From NCBI GenBank assembly GCA_036346405.1, contig CM070568.1, forward strand, positions 7,446,221 through 7,510,220: a stretch of DNA of 64,000 nucleotides, in the 5' to 3' direction. Origin of the DNA: Phyllostachys edulis (lineage: Eukaryota > Streptophyta > Magnoliopsida > Poales > Poaceae). Positions 1 to 9,930 of the stretch are shown piece by piece. Made by a program: the position numbers and the translations under genes. The notes under the pieces were generated by a model, which worked only from the letters and a program-made list of their open reading frames with translations, searched no databases and was not told the origin of the DNA. Each line of letters begins with the position of its first letter. The first letter of the stretch is position 1.

Positions 1-1262
1 TGCTTCGGATTCTGTTGCCGAAGCACGTCCTTGTGCTGGTCGATATACGGGGGCACTTCAATCATGTGTTGCAAGACCGTGAAATGGGCTTGAGCATATG
101 CTCTCATCTCTGGAGTGATTTCTTTCCTTCGGATAGTCTTGAGACCCTCAAGCCCCCCCCTCTCATGGTGAGATCGAGGCAAATCTATTGGTTCGACCTG
201 AGCCAAGTAATCGACACTGAACTCAATGACCTCTTCGGTTGCATAACCTTCGACGATGCTGCCCTCCGGCCGAGATCGATTCCATACATAGGACTTGAGA
301 ATTCCCATGAACCTCTCGAACGGGTGCATGCTATGTAGGAACACGGGACCGCATATCTTTATCTCCCTCACAATGTGAACAATGAGATAGACCATCATAT
401 CAAAAAATGACGGAGGAAAATGCATCTCAAGATGACATAGAGTTGTCACCACCTCATCCTGAATAGCATCTAGTCCTTCGGGATCGATGACTTTCTAAGA
501 AATTATGTTAAAGAAATAACACAGCCTCATGATTGTCGCTCATACCTTGATCGGTAAAATACTTCTAATTGCAACAGGGAGCATCTGTGTCATAAACACA
601 TGACAATCATAAGACTTCATGCCAATTAACTTCAAATCTTCCATCAAAACAAGTTTCTTCATGTTGGCAGATTAACCGGACGAAACTTTGACACCATGCA
701 AGCACTAGCATAGTTCAGTTCTCTCGGCCTTGGACAGAGTGTAACAAGCAGGGGGAAGATACGTTCATTCTTTATCGGTCTTTGTCGGTGCTAACTCAGG
801 TCTGATGTCCATATCAACCAAGTCAAGCCCTGCATTGACACCATCCTTTGTTTTGTCACGAATGTTCAGTAAGAGACCAATCAAGCTGTCACATACATTC
901 TTCTCTACATGCATAACGTCGATACAGTGGAGAACTTCTAGGTGCTCCCAATAAGGTGAGTCCTAAAATATTGATCTCTTCTTCCAGATGTTCTTCTCAT
1001 GGGTCCTCGCTTTACGTCCCTTTCTGAGCATAACATCTAAAGCCTCAACCATATCATAGACCTCTTTTCCACTTAAATGCCTTGGAGCTGAACTATCCTC
1101 CTTCTCTCCGTCGAATTGTTTCTTTATCTTACGGTATGGGTAAGCCCTCCGGAGGAACTTACGGTGACGCATGTACACGGTTTTGCGCAAGTACTTCAGC
1201 CACACACTCTCGGTATCATCTAAGCAGTGAGTACATGCTTTGGACCATTTTGCTCGTAACAG
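1..1262 (-). pseudogene. CACTA transposase (TNP2 family), C-terminal part
   Basis: Read leftwards this encodes the second half of a Transposase_21/TNP2-type protein and its DUF4218-like region. Visible landmarks are a Cys-rich stretch ending in DDTESVWLKYLRKTVYMRH (from about 1255), then HLSGKEVYDMVEAL, then a DVMHVEKNVCDSL-type segment near 890-920, and near 400 the sequence around FPPSFFDMMVYL. The family's role is binding CACTA ends and cutting the element out in the nucleus. It is broken: a stop replaces the conserved Trp after KKRSIF (near 965), further stops lie near 660-710, and everything upstream of about 1262 is replaced by retrotransposon sequence. The protein runs off the left edge. 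Confidence 0.82.
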
Positions 1263-2400
1263 TTCAACTACTCATGAAACATGAGATCCAAATGATCTCA
1301 GCCACAAAACTCGAAACATCTTCGATTACGGGAAATCACGAAAAGCCAGCAAATTTTTCTCTTCTTAAAGGAATCAACATAATAATTCTCTTTGATTGCA
1401 ACCTCGCATTGCCAACTCAGACCAAAGAGACTTAAGATTAAATCACACGAATCTCTTAAGAAGCAATATGACATTCCATTACATCATTTTATTTAAAATA
1501 ATTTCAGCTACTACATAATTCATGAGCTCCCAAAAGTTTATGAAAGCAAAACTTGAAATATTATCATTTAAACAATATCACCATAGGTGATCAAATTATT
1601 ACGAGGATTAACATCAGTCTCACATTCTGGCAGTTCTATAACATCAATATCATACATTACTACCAAAAATCATCAAACTTTATTACCCCATTCTAAAGCT
1701 TTCCCGGAGAAAACACAAGCCATAAGGTTGAAACAAATTTATTTTAACAGGAACATACTATACAATAGCAAATTTCACAAGGCACACTATCAAGGACCAC
1801 TTACGATTTTCATCTACTCAACGGTTGGTGTGCTCAACACCAACTTCAGCTCTCAAAAACAATTGACCAATGTATTAATCATGTCTAAAGTTCCAAATAA
1901 GAGATCAATCTTATAAATAAACTATGGTTATAAATAGCAAAACAACTCATCAATCAGACGATCAAAGGTTTGCTTTACGAAAGCCAATAAAGACCGATGA
2001 ACACCTCTCAACTACAATGAACCACTAATCCAAGAAAACTCATCCACCACATCTAAACAAGAATAACCACTCCAAACCCAAAGAAGACAATAACTCTCCC
2101 AAAGAAACTCATACTCAACACCTGGAACTAGTTGATTCGAGGTAATCACTCCATTAATCTCATGCCCCAAATGGTGGTGCAACTTGGCAACCCAAGGCTA
2201 TAACCACGACCTAAATCTCTCGTCATCTACTATTATAACATACAATATTCATATAGGCATAACATAAGTACTCATAACCAATTCATAATAGCAATGGTCA
2301 AAGTGACGTAACGAAAACGTAAATGCAATGCTTGGCCCATCCCCATCTTACTGTGCACAGTGTGTCAATTTAATATTCAATTACCACGGACCTAAAGCTC

Positions 2401-2412
2401 GCTCTGATACCA
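2401..2412 (-). other. Primer-binding site of the gypsy-type element
   Basis: On the minus strand TGGTATCAGAGC follows the LTR end after a 2-base spacer. It matches the initiator methionine tRNA 3' end used by most plant LTR retrotransposons. It fixes the strand and the LTR/internal border. Confidence 0.85.
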
Positions 2413-2892
2413 ACTGTAACACCCCAGCCCAACATGAGCTTGGAATGCTACTAAACTAATCGAGTAACAAATAAAACTGAGTCTATTTACTGAATTTCGA
2501 CAGAACCTCCTTTGTATAGATGGCTATACCGGAGGTTCAAACAATTTTATATAACATCAAATCAATGCTCTAATCATCCAATTTAATCTTATCATCAACG
2601 ACATCCAAAATATGCTAAACAACCTAAGCATAATCAAAAGGGCATCCATAATCTTCTATCAACTCTATTACAAATTATTCCAAGCATAAGTCATAACAAT
2701 CCATTAAGCATTACTCTCAAATATTAAATCATCATCCAAATTATTCATTCATGAATTGTTTGTGCCAAGGTGCAACCAGATTTAAATATATTCCCTCCCA
2801 TGCATGTCGTTCTTGTAAGGGGTACCTAAAACCACAAACAGCAGCAAGAGTGAGTCCACGACTCAGTAAAGTGCAATAGTAAATTAAACATA

Positions 2893-3291
2893 GCATCATA
2901 AGTAGTCAAAGGGATTAAACAATCACACTATGAACAACAGCATCATGTACCACAAATCCATCTCTTATGATAGCATCATAAGCAGTCACAGGAAATAAAT
3001 GATCACATTATGAACAACAGCATTATAAACCACAAATCCATCTCTTATGATAGCTTCATAAGCAATCAAAGGAAATAAACGATCACATCATGAACAACGG
3101 CATTAAAACCACAAATCCATCTCTTATGATAGCATCATAAGCAGTCAAAGGAAATGAACGATCACCTCATGAACAACGGCATTAAAAAACCACCAATCCA
3201 TCTCTTATGACAGCATCATAAGCAGTCAAAGAAAATGAACGATCACCTTATGAACAACGGCATTAAAAAAACCACCAATCCATCTCTTATG
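2893..3291. repeat. Tandem repeat, about 5 copies of a 79-82 bp unit, inside the LTR
   Basis: The string ATCTCTTATG recurs at 2961, 3040, 3119, 3200 and 3282, giving periods of 79, 79, 81 and 82 bp. Each unit also has ATGAACAAC.GCAT and a CATAAGCAGTCA-like stretch. Copies differ by substitutions and by the length of an A run. Confidence 0.88.
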
Positions 3292-3337
3292 CAGAAATGC
3301 AATGAACATGTCATGAATGCACCTTCTTCAACTTCTT

Positions 3338-3607
3338 GGCATTTACCGGTAATGCCGAGTAATGTATCCATCGATACATAATCAAGGCATGTGCCCTCTA
3401 GGCACAGGGATCCAATGCCCGCACTCCACGAGTGTGGGGACCCAAGCCCGTCCAATGTAGGACGGGGATCCAATACATACTCAAGGCCTGTGCCCTCTAG
3501 GCACAGGGATCCAATGCCCACACTCCACGAGTGTGGGGACTAAGCCCGCCCGGTCACGGGGCGGGATCCAATCACACTCAAGGCCTGTGCCCTCTAGGCA
3601 CAGGGAT
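3338..3607 (-). other. Stem-loop array in the LTR of gypsy-type element 1
   Basis: At least eight short inverted repeats follow one another, separated by GGATCCAAT-like or GGGGAC-like spacers. Examples: CCTGTGCC with GGCACAGG (3487-3507 and again 3586-3606), CCACACTC with GAGTGTGG (3518-3536), CCCGCCC with GGGCGGG (about 3545-3565), CCCGTCC with GGACGGG (about 3447-3466), TGTATC with GATACA (about 3364-3379), and GGCAT with ATGCC around ACCGGT (3338-3356). The array lies downstream of the presumed LTR transcription start. A corresponding array is present in the LTR at 55262-55425. Confidence 0.72.
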
Positions 3608-5904
3608 CCAATGCCATGATGCAAATGCACATGTCCAAGGTCATTATCATGATTCATCATTGTCATCATTAACAAGGTAGTCTCATTGCTCACCTTGCCC
3701 CATCATTATGGCCATCACTCATGAAACCTTTACCATGTAAATACCATTATTTAAACATTGCCATGTAGGCACCCTCATGTAAACACAATCATTAACAAGG
3801 TAGTCTCAATGCTCACCTTGTCCCATCATTATTGCCATCACTCATGAAACCATTACCATGTAAATACCATCATTTACACATTGCCATGTAAGCATCCTCA
3901 TGTAAACACCACCATGTAAGCGTCATCGCATAAACATTAGCATACATCGTCATGTAAACATTTTCATGTAAGCTTCATCATTAAACTATGGCATTCAAGC
4001 TCATCGACATTACCAAGCAGCAATCATCAACAATCAACTATGGCATTCAACAAGTATGAAATATAAAAACTCATTAATACTACTTGCACTTGCCTCAATC
4101 GTAGGACAGAAGACAAATGGCGGAACGCTCTTGCACCGGGGTTCACCACCACCTGGTAACCATGTATGACACTAGGCATCAATCAACCATGCATAACAAG
4201 ACATTAATCGTAGCGCTCTACAATGTCTCCCCATAACCCAAGATTAATCATTTTATCTACTCAAGCTAGTCAACAAGATAACAGGAAGTTATATTGGACA
4301 GTAGTATTAAAAACAATTTCTCACACTATTAGAAGTATGAGCACATAGACATTATGGTTGCTAGGTATTAGGCACCGCAATCTATGGCAAGTTGTACCAC
4401 GCATCTAACAAACAAACAAACAAACAGTACAAACATATAAACTACAAAGTCATAACTCATAAGCGGGCCAAACAGATCTCATCAGCTAGGCATTTCACAA
4501 AACACTAGAATCTGTCATGTAAGGATGACAAATTCCAAAGGCAATCAACCTCTAAACATCATTGCAAACTACAACACATATTCAGTTCATACATCGCAGA
4601 TGCAAAGATAACGTTTAGCAAAAGTAACAGAACAATTTAGTAACGATAGATATGCAAGTACATATCACTGAACTCACTAACACAATAAGAATAAGCGTAG
4701 GTGCGTACTATTTCATACTTCAGTATTTGCTCCTCTATCCAATTCTCTATAATAAGTGGTTCTACACTTCATTTACCTTATCACTCAGCACCAGAATAAA
4801 ACAAGCACAAGTCCAAAATGGCTCCCATTTGTGCAAAGGCAGATCTTCTTAGCGTGTGAGATCGACAGAAACCAAACCCATCGCACATGCTCAGCTACCA
4901 CAACAGTGTCATGCATCTCAGCAACATTGCGAGTCCATCCTCTGATATGGCCAGGGAGTCGATCCTTCTAGTTGCACAAATGATTTAAGATTTCATACTA
5001 ACACATTACACATCAATTCATTAAGCATTTAAGATTTCATCTCACCTCACCAAATCACCTTCCTTGCCACTACCAGTTGCCACTAGAACCTGGGCGGTCG
5101 GGCCAAACTGCCAAAACGGCCAAGGCGCAAAGCCGACAGGCGACAGCGCGGCCACAGCCCACAAGCCACAGGGGAGCGGCGATCGGCGAGGGAGAAGGTC
5201 AGCCAGGTGGCACGGAGCTAGAAGGGGACCTACGACCGGAGCCCGGATGGGGACACCGGCGGCCGGGCGCGGGCGTTGGGCGCAGATCTGGGTGCGACGG
5301 CGGTGAAGGCGCCGAGAAGAGGAGCCGCATCGGCGGCACAAGGCCAAAGGGGAGGTGCGCGGAGGAGCCACGGGGCAGCTGGGGAGGCGAGCTGGGACGG
5401 TGCGTTGAGCAGCGCCTTCTTGGTTGATGGGGTGGCGCTGCAGGTGCAGGTAACGCCGCCTGGTGCTGGCATGATGGCGTCGACGGCGGCGGTGCGCATG
5501 TGGACAAGGGGTGGCGCGGTGGTGCCCTTGCTCGCGACGGCGGTGATGTCGAGACCGCGCGACGGGTAGGCGTCGGACCGGGTCAGCGGTAGGGCGACGG
5601 TGGTGTGGAGACTGGGGAGGCGGAAGATCATGCGGCAACGGTAGGGGAAGGAGGGGCAGCCCAAGTGCTGGAGGGATGGCGGCGGCTCAAAAGCAGGGAA
5701 GGGGGTTGGGAGTTCGGCCGGAGGGAGAAGGTCTGGGGAATTAGGGTCCTATTGGCCTCTCTCTCCCTTAAATAGGTGTGGAGCCGAAGCTCTCTTGGGC
5801 CATAGGCCAAAAAGGCCAAACATTAATCCCCATTTCCCACTAGATTCTAATTTTTTTTATATTATTAATTTAATAATTACTCATTCATAATATAGGATAT
5901 TACA

Positions 5905-6473
5905 CCTAACAACACCGTGAAACTCTTGTCAGACCAACCGTTGTTTGCCTTCAATTTTAGCAGTTCAAGCACGGATGACAACCATGTGTATTTCGTCTTG
6001 CTGCCTGGGAACAAAGGCTTCTCTGAGTCCTTCATCAAGCCCTCGAATTTACCAAACTCTCTCTCACTATAGTTCACTTCTGCATCGCGAAGCATCTGAT
6101 CCAAATTGTCATCATGTAGCCTATCTGAATCGGAACCACAATCGATATCATCTGGCGGCATATCGTTGACTTCGTCAGCGATGTTGTTATTACTGCCTTC
6201 CTGTATAATCTGCTCTTCACCATGATTGGTCCAATGTGTATACCCCTTTTTGAAACCCCTTCGAATCAAATGTGCTTCGATCTGCGCTTGGTTCTTAAAC
6301 ATTTTCAGATTCTCGCAGTCAATGCATGGACAATACATATATTCTGCCCCCTTATTCAACATATCCTCCTCGGCAGCTCTTGTAAAAGCAGACACACCAT
6401 TAATGTACTCTTCACTCACACGGTTCTTAGCGTAATCTAGCTTCGGTCCATCACATGGTTCGTATTGAAAACC
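5905..6473 (-). pseudogene. CACTA transposase, N-terminal exon (Transpos_assoc domain)
   Basis: A minus-strand exon begins after a likely acceptor (TTTCTAG, about 6474-6480). It encodes an N-terminal transposase-associated domain: EEYINGVSAFTRAAEED, then a Cys/His pattern (CPCIDCEN ... HLIRRGFKKGYTHW). The reading continues through an acidic linker to GWSDKSFTVLLG, the usual start of the next conserved block. At 5904 it runs into a retrotransposon LTR that adds a few foreign residues and a stop. The continuation should be the central TNP2 region, but only the far C-terminal part survives, beyond the inserted fragment (about 1262 leftwards). Confidence 0.82.
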
Positions 6474-7159
6474 CTAGAAATAAATAAAAGGTGGATTTTC
6501 TCATTTTTTACATTTTTTTTGGATTTTATTAACTTACATGTGGGCCCTACTTGTCAATGACTCGTCTTTTTATTTCATGATTTATTTTATAAAATCTATG
6601 GCGGTCCCACATGTCATAGACTCATTAGTTTATTAACTAAATGATTAAAAGCAGTAGGATTTGAAGCTCAAATTGGGCTAAGGGCTTCACTAGCGATTTC
6701 GACGTAAACACCCGAAACTACTCAAATTAAAGGATATTTAGGCTCCAGTAGTTTACCTCAATCACAAGGAAGGTGTCAATGAAGTCGGGGAAGGTCCAAG
6801 GCGGCTGGTCGTTGGTGAACAGAGGCGACGGTGGCAAGCTCCTCGGTGATAGGTCTTCTCGGTGGAAATAAACTGAAACGAAACACATGCATAGCTTTAG
6901 GGGGACATATAGGTGGGGAAATCGACCTTGGTGGGGTCGAGGACTCACCGGAGAAGAGTTGGCGTCGATGGCAGTGGCGGTGACAGAGAGGTCCATGGTG
7001 ATAGCTCGGCGTGGGCGACAATAGCTGAAATAGACCACACGAGCGAGCTCAGTGAGGTGAGGTGATACTCAAACCGAGCGCGGAGTGGAGATGGACTCAC
7101 CGTAGCGCCAGAGATGGAGAAGAAGACTCTGTTGAGGATATACGCTACTGCACTGGATG
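6474..7159 (-). other. 5' region of the CACTA element, no confident coding
   Basis: This lies between the subterminal repeats and the first recognisable transposase exon. It probably holds the promoter, leader and a first exon or intron. A possible donor (GAG then GTAAAC, minus strand near 6760) precedes the acceptor at about 6474. No conserved protein was recognised. Confidence 0.4.
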
Positions 7160-7549
7160 ATTAGTAAGCGAGCAAAATGGCACACCGTCTGTGATGAGTT
7201 AATTATCACAGACGGTTTTCAACAAAAAACCATCTATGGTATGTAGTAATATCACAGACAGCTATTGTTAAGAACCGTCTGTGAAGTATTACAGACGGTT
7301 GTTTGTTGAAATCCGTCTGTGATATGTAGAATTATCACAGACGGTTGTTGTTAAGAACCGTCTGTGATACTTCACAGACGGTTTTTATTATGAACCGTAT
7401 GTGATATTACCTCTTCACAAACGGTTTTTAGCGCTGCCAGTAACACAGACGATCTCTAAACCAGAACCGTTTATGATTGCATGTAATACAGACTATTTTG
7501 GTCAACCGTCTGTGATAGGACGTCCAGTATTAGCCTTTCTGTAGTAGTG
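7160..7549 (-). repeat. CACTA terminal inverted repeat and subterminal repeat array
   Basis: About ten degenerate copies of the motif TCACAGACGGTT, or its complement AACCGTCTGTGA, are packed into under 400 bp. They end in the terminal repeat CACTACTACAGAAAGG (minus strand, 7534-7549). In En/Spm-type elements such arrays are the binding sites of the element's DNA-binding protein. The array defines the 5' terminus of the element. Confidence 0.85.
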
Positions 7550-8367
7550 GATTGTACATCACAAGAGCACATGTTATGTTATATTTGTAAGATATACAGT
7601 CTCAAGAATGTACTTCTGTATTTTCTCTAACATGGACAAATTCCAGTTAGCGTACACGGTAATACAAAAGTAGGTTGGCCCTCCGGTGTCTGGCTCAAAA
7701 AAAACATCCGAATTTCACATGCACAACAAACAAAGCTTCACTGTTCTGTTTGCTGTATAGCATGTTTGCTGTATAGCAAACACCCGCAGGCAGTTGTCTC
7801 AAGCCGTTTCTTGTAGACTTGGAAAAGAACAGTACAACAAGACGGACTAAATTTCAACAAAATGGGACAATAATCTGGTCTATCTAGCCAAAGTATGTAT
7901 ACAGGGCGCATCATTTGGATGGATATTCTCCCGTACTAAGCATGGCATTGATGTTCTTCCAATGCCTTTGATGCCATCAGCAGTTCAGACAATCCGACAT
8001 ATTATGTGTACTCTCAGGACTCTTGTTGTGAGTCAAGTGATCCACTACCTCCTGCCTCCACTCTACTAGTGGTGAAAGGTTGAACAGACGATCGCAAATT
8101 TTCCGGACCTTCTACAGCAATTCTCTTGCACAATGCATCACAGTTACTTATCACTTCACTTATCCAGACTATATATAAACTCAATTGCATGCACTGTATT
8201 CCAGTTATTTAATTGATGACCAGTTTCAATTATATGTGTAGTAAGGACTAATTTAGTTGATGACTTATGTGGTACTTCAAATGGATGTGAAATGTGTACT
8301 CACATGAGCTCTAAACCATTCGTGAAACTTTTTGTTTTGCTCTCTCTATAAATTTTGGGCTGATGTT
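7550..8367. other. Unassigned DNA between the CACTA element and a small LTR element
   Basis: AT-rich sequence in which I see no coding potential, RNA gene or clear terminal repeats. The ATGTT at 8363-8367 is the left target duplication of the LTR element that follows. Confidence 0.5.
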
Positions 8368-8734
8368 TGTTGGCCCAGCTCCTAGAGAGAACTCACTCAT
8401 CGGTTCTCTTTCTAGTGTTTCACACGCGCACACACACAAGAATCACAAATCACAGGAAGGAAGAAGTGACACACATGCACTGCCGTATTGCATTTTCCCT
8501 CTTCTCTCACTATTCTGTTATTCCATACTCTCTCATGAATTTTACAAACTGATTACAATGTTTTTTATAGCTACAATATGATATGTAACCTCTCTACTAA
8601 CATATTCAAGTAGGCCACTACCTCCACTACAATATGACATGTAACCTCTCCACTAACACATGTACTACTTGCATGCATGTATAGCTACTTAATGCATGAC
8701 ACAACTTGACTCGATGACAAGATTAATTTCAACA
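8368..8734 (-). repeat. 3' LTR of small LTR element A
   Basis: Direct repeat of 9560-9925 with a few substitutions. On the minus strand it begins TGTTGAAATTAATC and ends GGGCCAACA. Confidence 0.9.
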
Positions 8735-9559
8735 ATCACCCCTTTAATTTTGTCATGTCAAGCCTCTCCTCTAAAAGGCCGATCTTCCGACGCATCCCAA
8801 AGAAGCATTACCTTTCTCTTGATGACCACGCCACACAGTTGCTGCCCATGAACAAAGGGTACTAGAGGGACGCATTTCCCTTCTCTTCCTCCCTTCACGG
8901 CCGTCTCTTGCCGCCGGTGACATGACTTGCCGGTAACTCTGACCTTGACGACTTGGGCATTCAACAATGTGGTTTTTATTGCGACGATGGACTCAACTAC
9001 ATCACCGCTACCTGTTTGCAGCTAGGGACACAACTTGCTGGCGATCTCAACCTCGATCTCAGCTCTAATTGTCCTTTGCCGGTGACACAACTTGACAGTG
9101 ACGGGGACTCGGATCAGAACTTACACATGTGAGAACTTGGACACACACTCACAAGAACTCACACACACATGCAACATGCATGGACTCAACTACATGCACT
9201 TGGCGACGAAATTGCGCTGCCCGGTCGTTGCTAGTCCTCGCACTTGCCAGCGCCCATTGCGCCACCAATCCTACTGCCTAGTGCAACCGGCCTCCGAGCG
9301 GCACCACCTGTGCAGCTCCAAGCCGTTGCTACTCCTCACATGGAGCCGCGTTGACGTGCCACTGCTCGGCGAACCATCACCGAGAAGCATCTCCACATGT
9401 CGCACCTCGCCGATGCCACTCCACACAGCACCTTCATGGTCATGTGCTCACGCTCGCGCCCAAGGCACCACGCTGCGGTGCTAGCACGCGCCGCTGCCGG
9501 CACACTGCCGACTAGCACGCAGTTGCTGTAGCGCTTCAACCCTAGCTCTGATACCAATT
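8735..9559 (-). other. Internal region of small LTR element A, no recognised gene
   Basis: It carries only the PBS and polypurine tract at its edges. The middle (about 8990-9540) is GC-rich with open frames on both strands, but I recognise no protein family. It may be captured host DNA. Confidence 0.55.
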
Positions 9560-9925
9560 GTTGGTCCAGCTCCTGGGGAGAACTCACTCATCGGTTCTCT
9601 TTCTAGTGTTTCACACGTGCACACACACAAGAATCACAAATCACAGGAAGGAAGAAGAGACACACATGCACTGTCGTACTGCATTTTCCCTCTTCTCTTA
9701 CTATTCTATTATTCCATACTCTCTCATGAACTTTACAAACTGATTACAATGTTTTTTATAGCTGCAATATGATATGTAACCTCCCTACTAACATATTCAA
9801 GTAGGCCACTACCTCCACTACAATATGACATGTAACCTCCCCAGTAACACATGTACTACTTGCATGTATGTATAGCTACTTAATGCATGACACAACTAGA
9901 CTCGATGACAAGATTAATTTCAACA
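9560..9925 (-). repeat. 5' LTR of small LTR element A
   Basis: Direct repeat of 8368-8734. On the minus strand it is followed immediately by the PBS at about 9559-9547. Confidence 0.9.
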
Positions 9926-9930
9926 ATGTT

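Larger units (their letters stand above)
1263..5904 (-). mobile_element. Ty3/gypsy-type element fragment inserted in the CACTA transposase
   Basis: A minus-strand LTR (5904 down to 2415, about 3.49 kb, starting TGTAATATCC and ending GTTACA) is followed by a primer-binding site (2401-2412) and about 1.1 kb of internal DNA that ends abruptly near 1263. The sequence just after the PBS resembles the same region of the gypsy element at 53852-61784. Neither gag-pol nor a 3' LTR is present. The insertion-side flank CCTAA (5905-5909) has no partner at the other junction. I infer insertion into the CACTA gene followed by a deletion that removed the retrotransposon's 3' part and the middle of the transposase. 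Confidence 0.72.
2415..5904 (-). repeat. 5' LTR of gypsy-type element (3.49 kb)
   Basis: The LTR starts TGTAATATCC at 5904 and ends at 2415 next to the PBS. Its end resembles two other LTR ends in the window (55973, and 61785 on the minus strand), including a shared block around GAACCTCC and CTATACCGGAGGTTC. A TATA-like CTATTTAAGG lies near 5775 on the minus strand, followed by a very GC-rich stretch (about 5060-5740) that is probably the transcribed leader. This leader produces several long overlapping open frames that do not look like a real protein. Confidence 0.75.
1..7549 (-). mobile_element. CACTA (En/Spm-type) DNA transposon, left part outside window
   Basis: Read on the minus strand, the element starts at 7549 with CACTACTACAGAAAGG, a typical CACTA terminal inverted repeat. 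A subterminal region (about 7160-7549) follows, full of short copies of ACAGACGG in both orientations, and then a TNP2-type transposase gene running towards position 1. The other end is not in the window, so the 3-bp target duplication (7550-7552 would be one copy, GAT) cannot be confirmed. A gypsy retrotransposon fragment occupies about 1263-5904, and the middle of the transposase is missing. The transposase also has an in-frame stop, so the element is defective as an autonomous transposon. Confidence 0.85.
8368..9925 (-). mobile_element. Complete small non-autonomous LTR retrotransposon (copy A)
   Basis: Two near-identical LTRs (8368-8734 and 9560-9925, about 367 bp each) run TG...CA. They flank 825 bp of internal DNA and are bounded by a perfect 5-bp target duplication, ATGTT (8363-8367 and 9926-9930). 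Orientation is minus: a PBS (ATTGGTATCAGAG, about 9547-9559) abuts the right LTR, and a purine-rich tract (AAAGGGGTGA, minus strand, 8735-8745) abuts the left. There is no gag or pol; the internal part is GC-rich. A damaged relative sits at 43287-45542. It would need enzymes from another element to move. Confidence 0.9.

Noticed and set aside
3338..3607. CRISPR-like array of palindromic repeats
   Set aside because: Spacers are not uniform, repeats differ, there are no cas genes and the DNA is a plant LTR.
5042..5664. Several long overlapping open frames on both strands
   Set aside because: They lie in the GC-rich leader of an LTR, are rich in Arg/Pro/Ala in every frame and show no domain.
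9092..9484. 130-codon frame in small LTR element A
   Set aside because: No start context or known domain; opposite-strand frames of similar length exist. Kept only as possible captured DNA.
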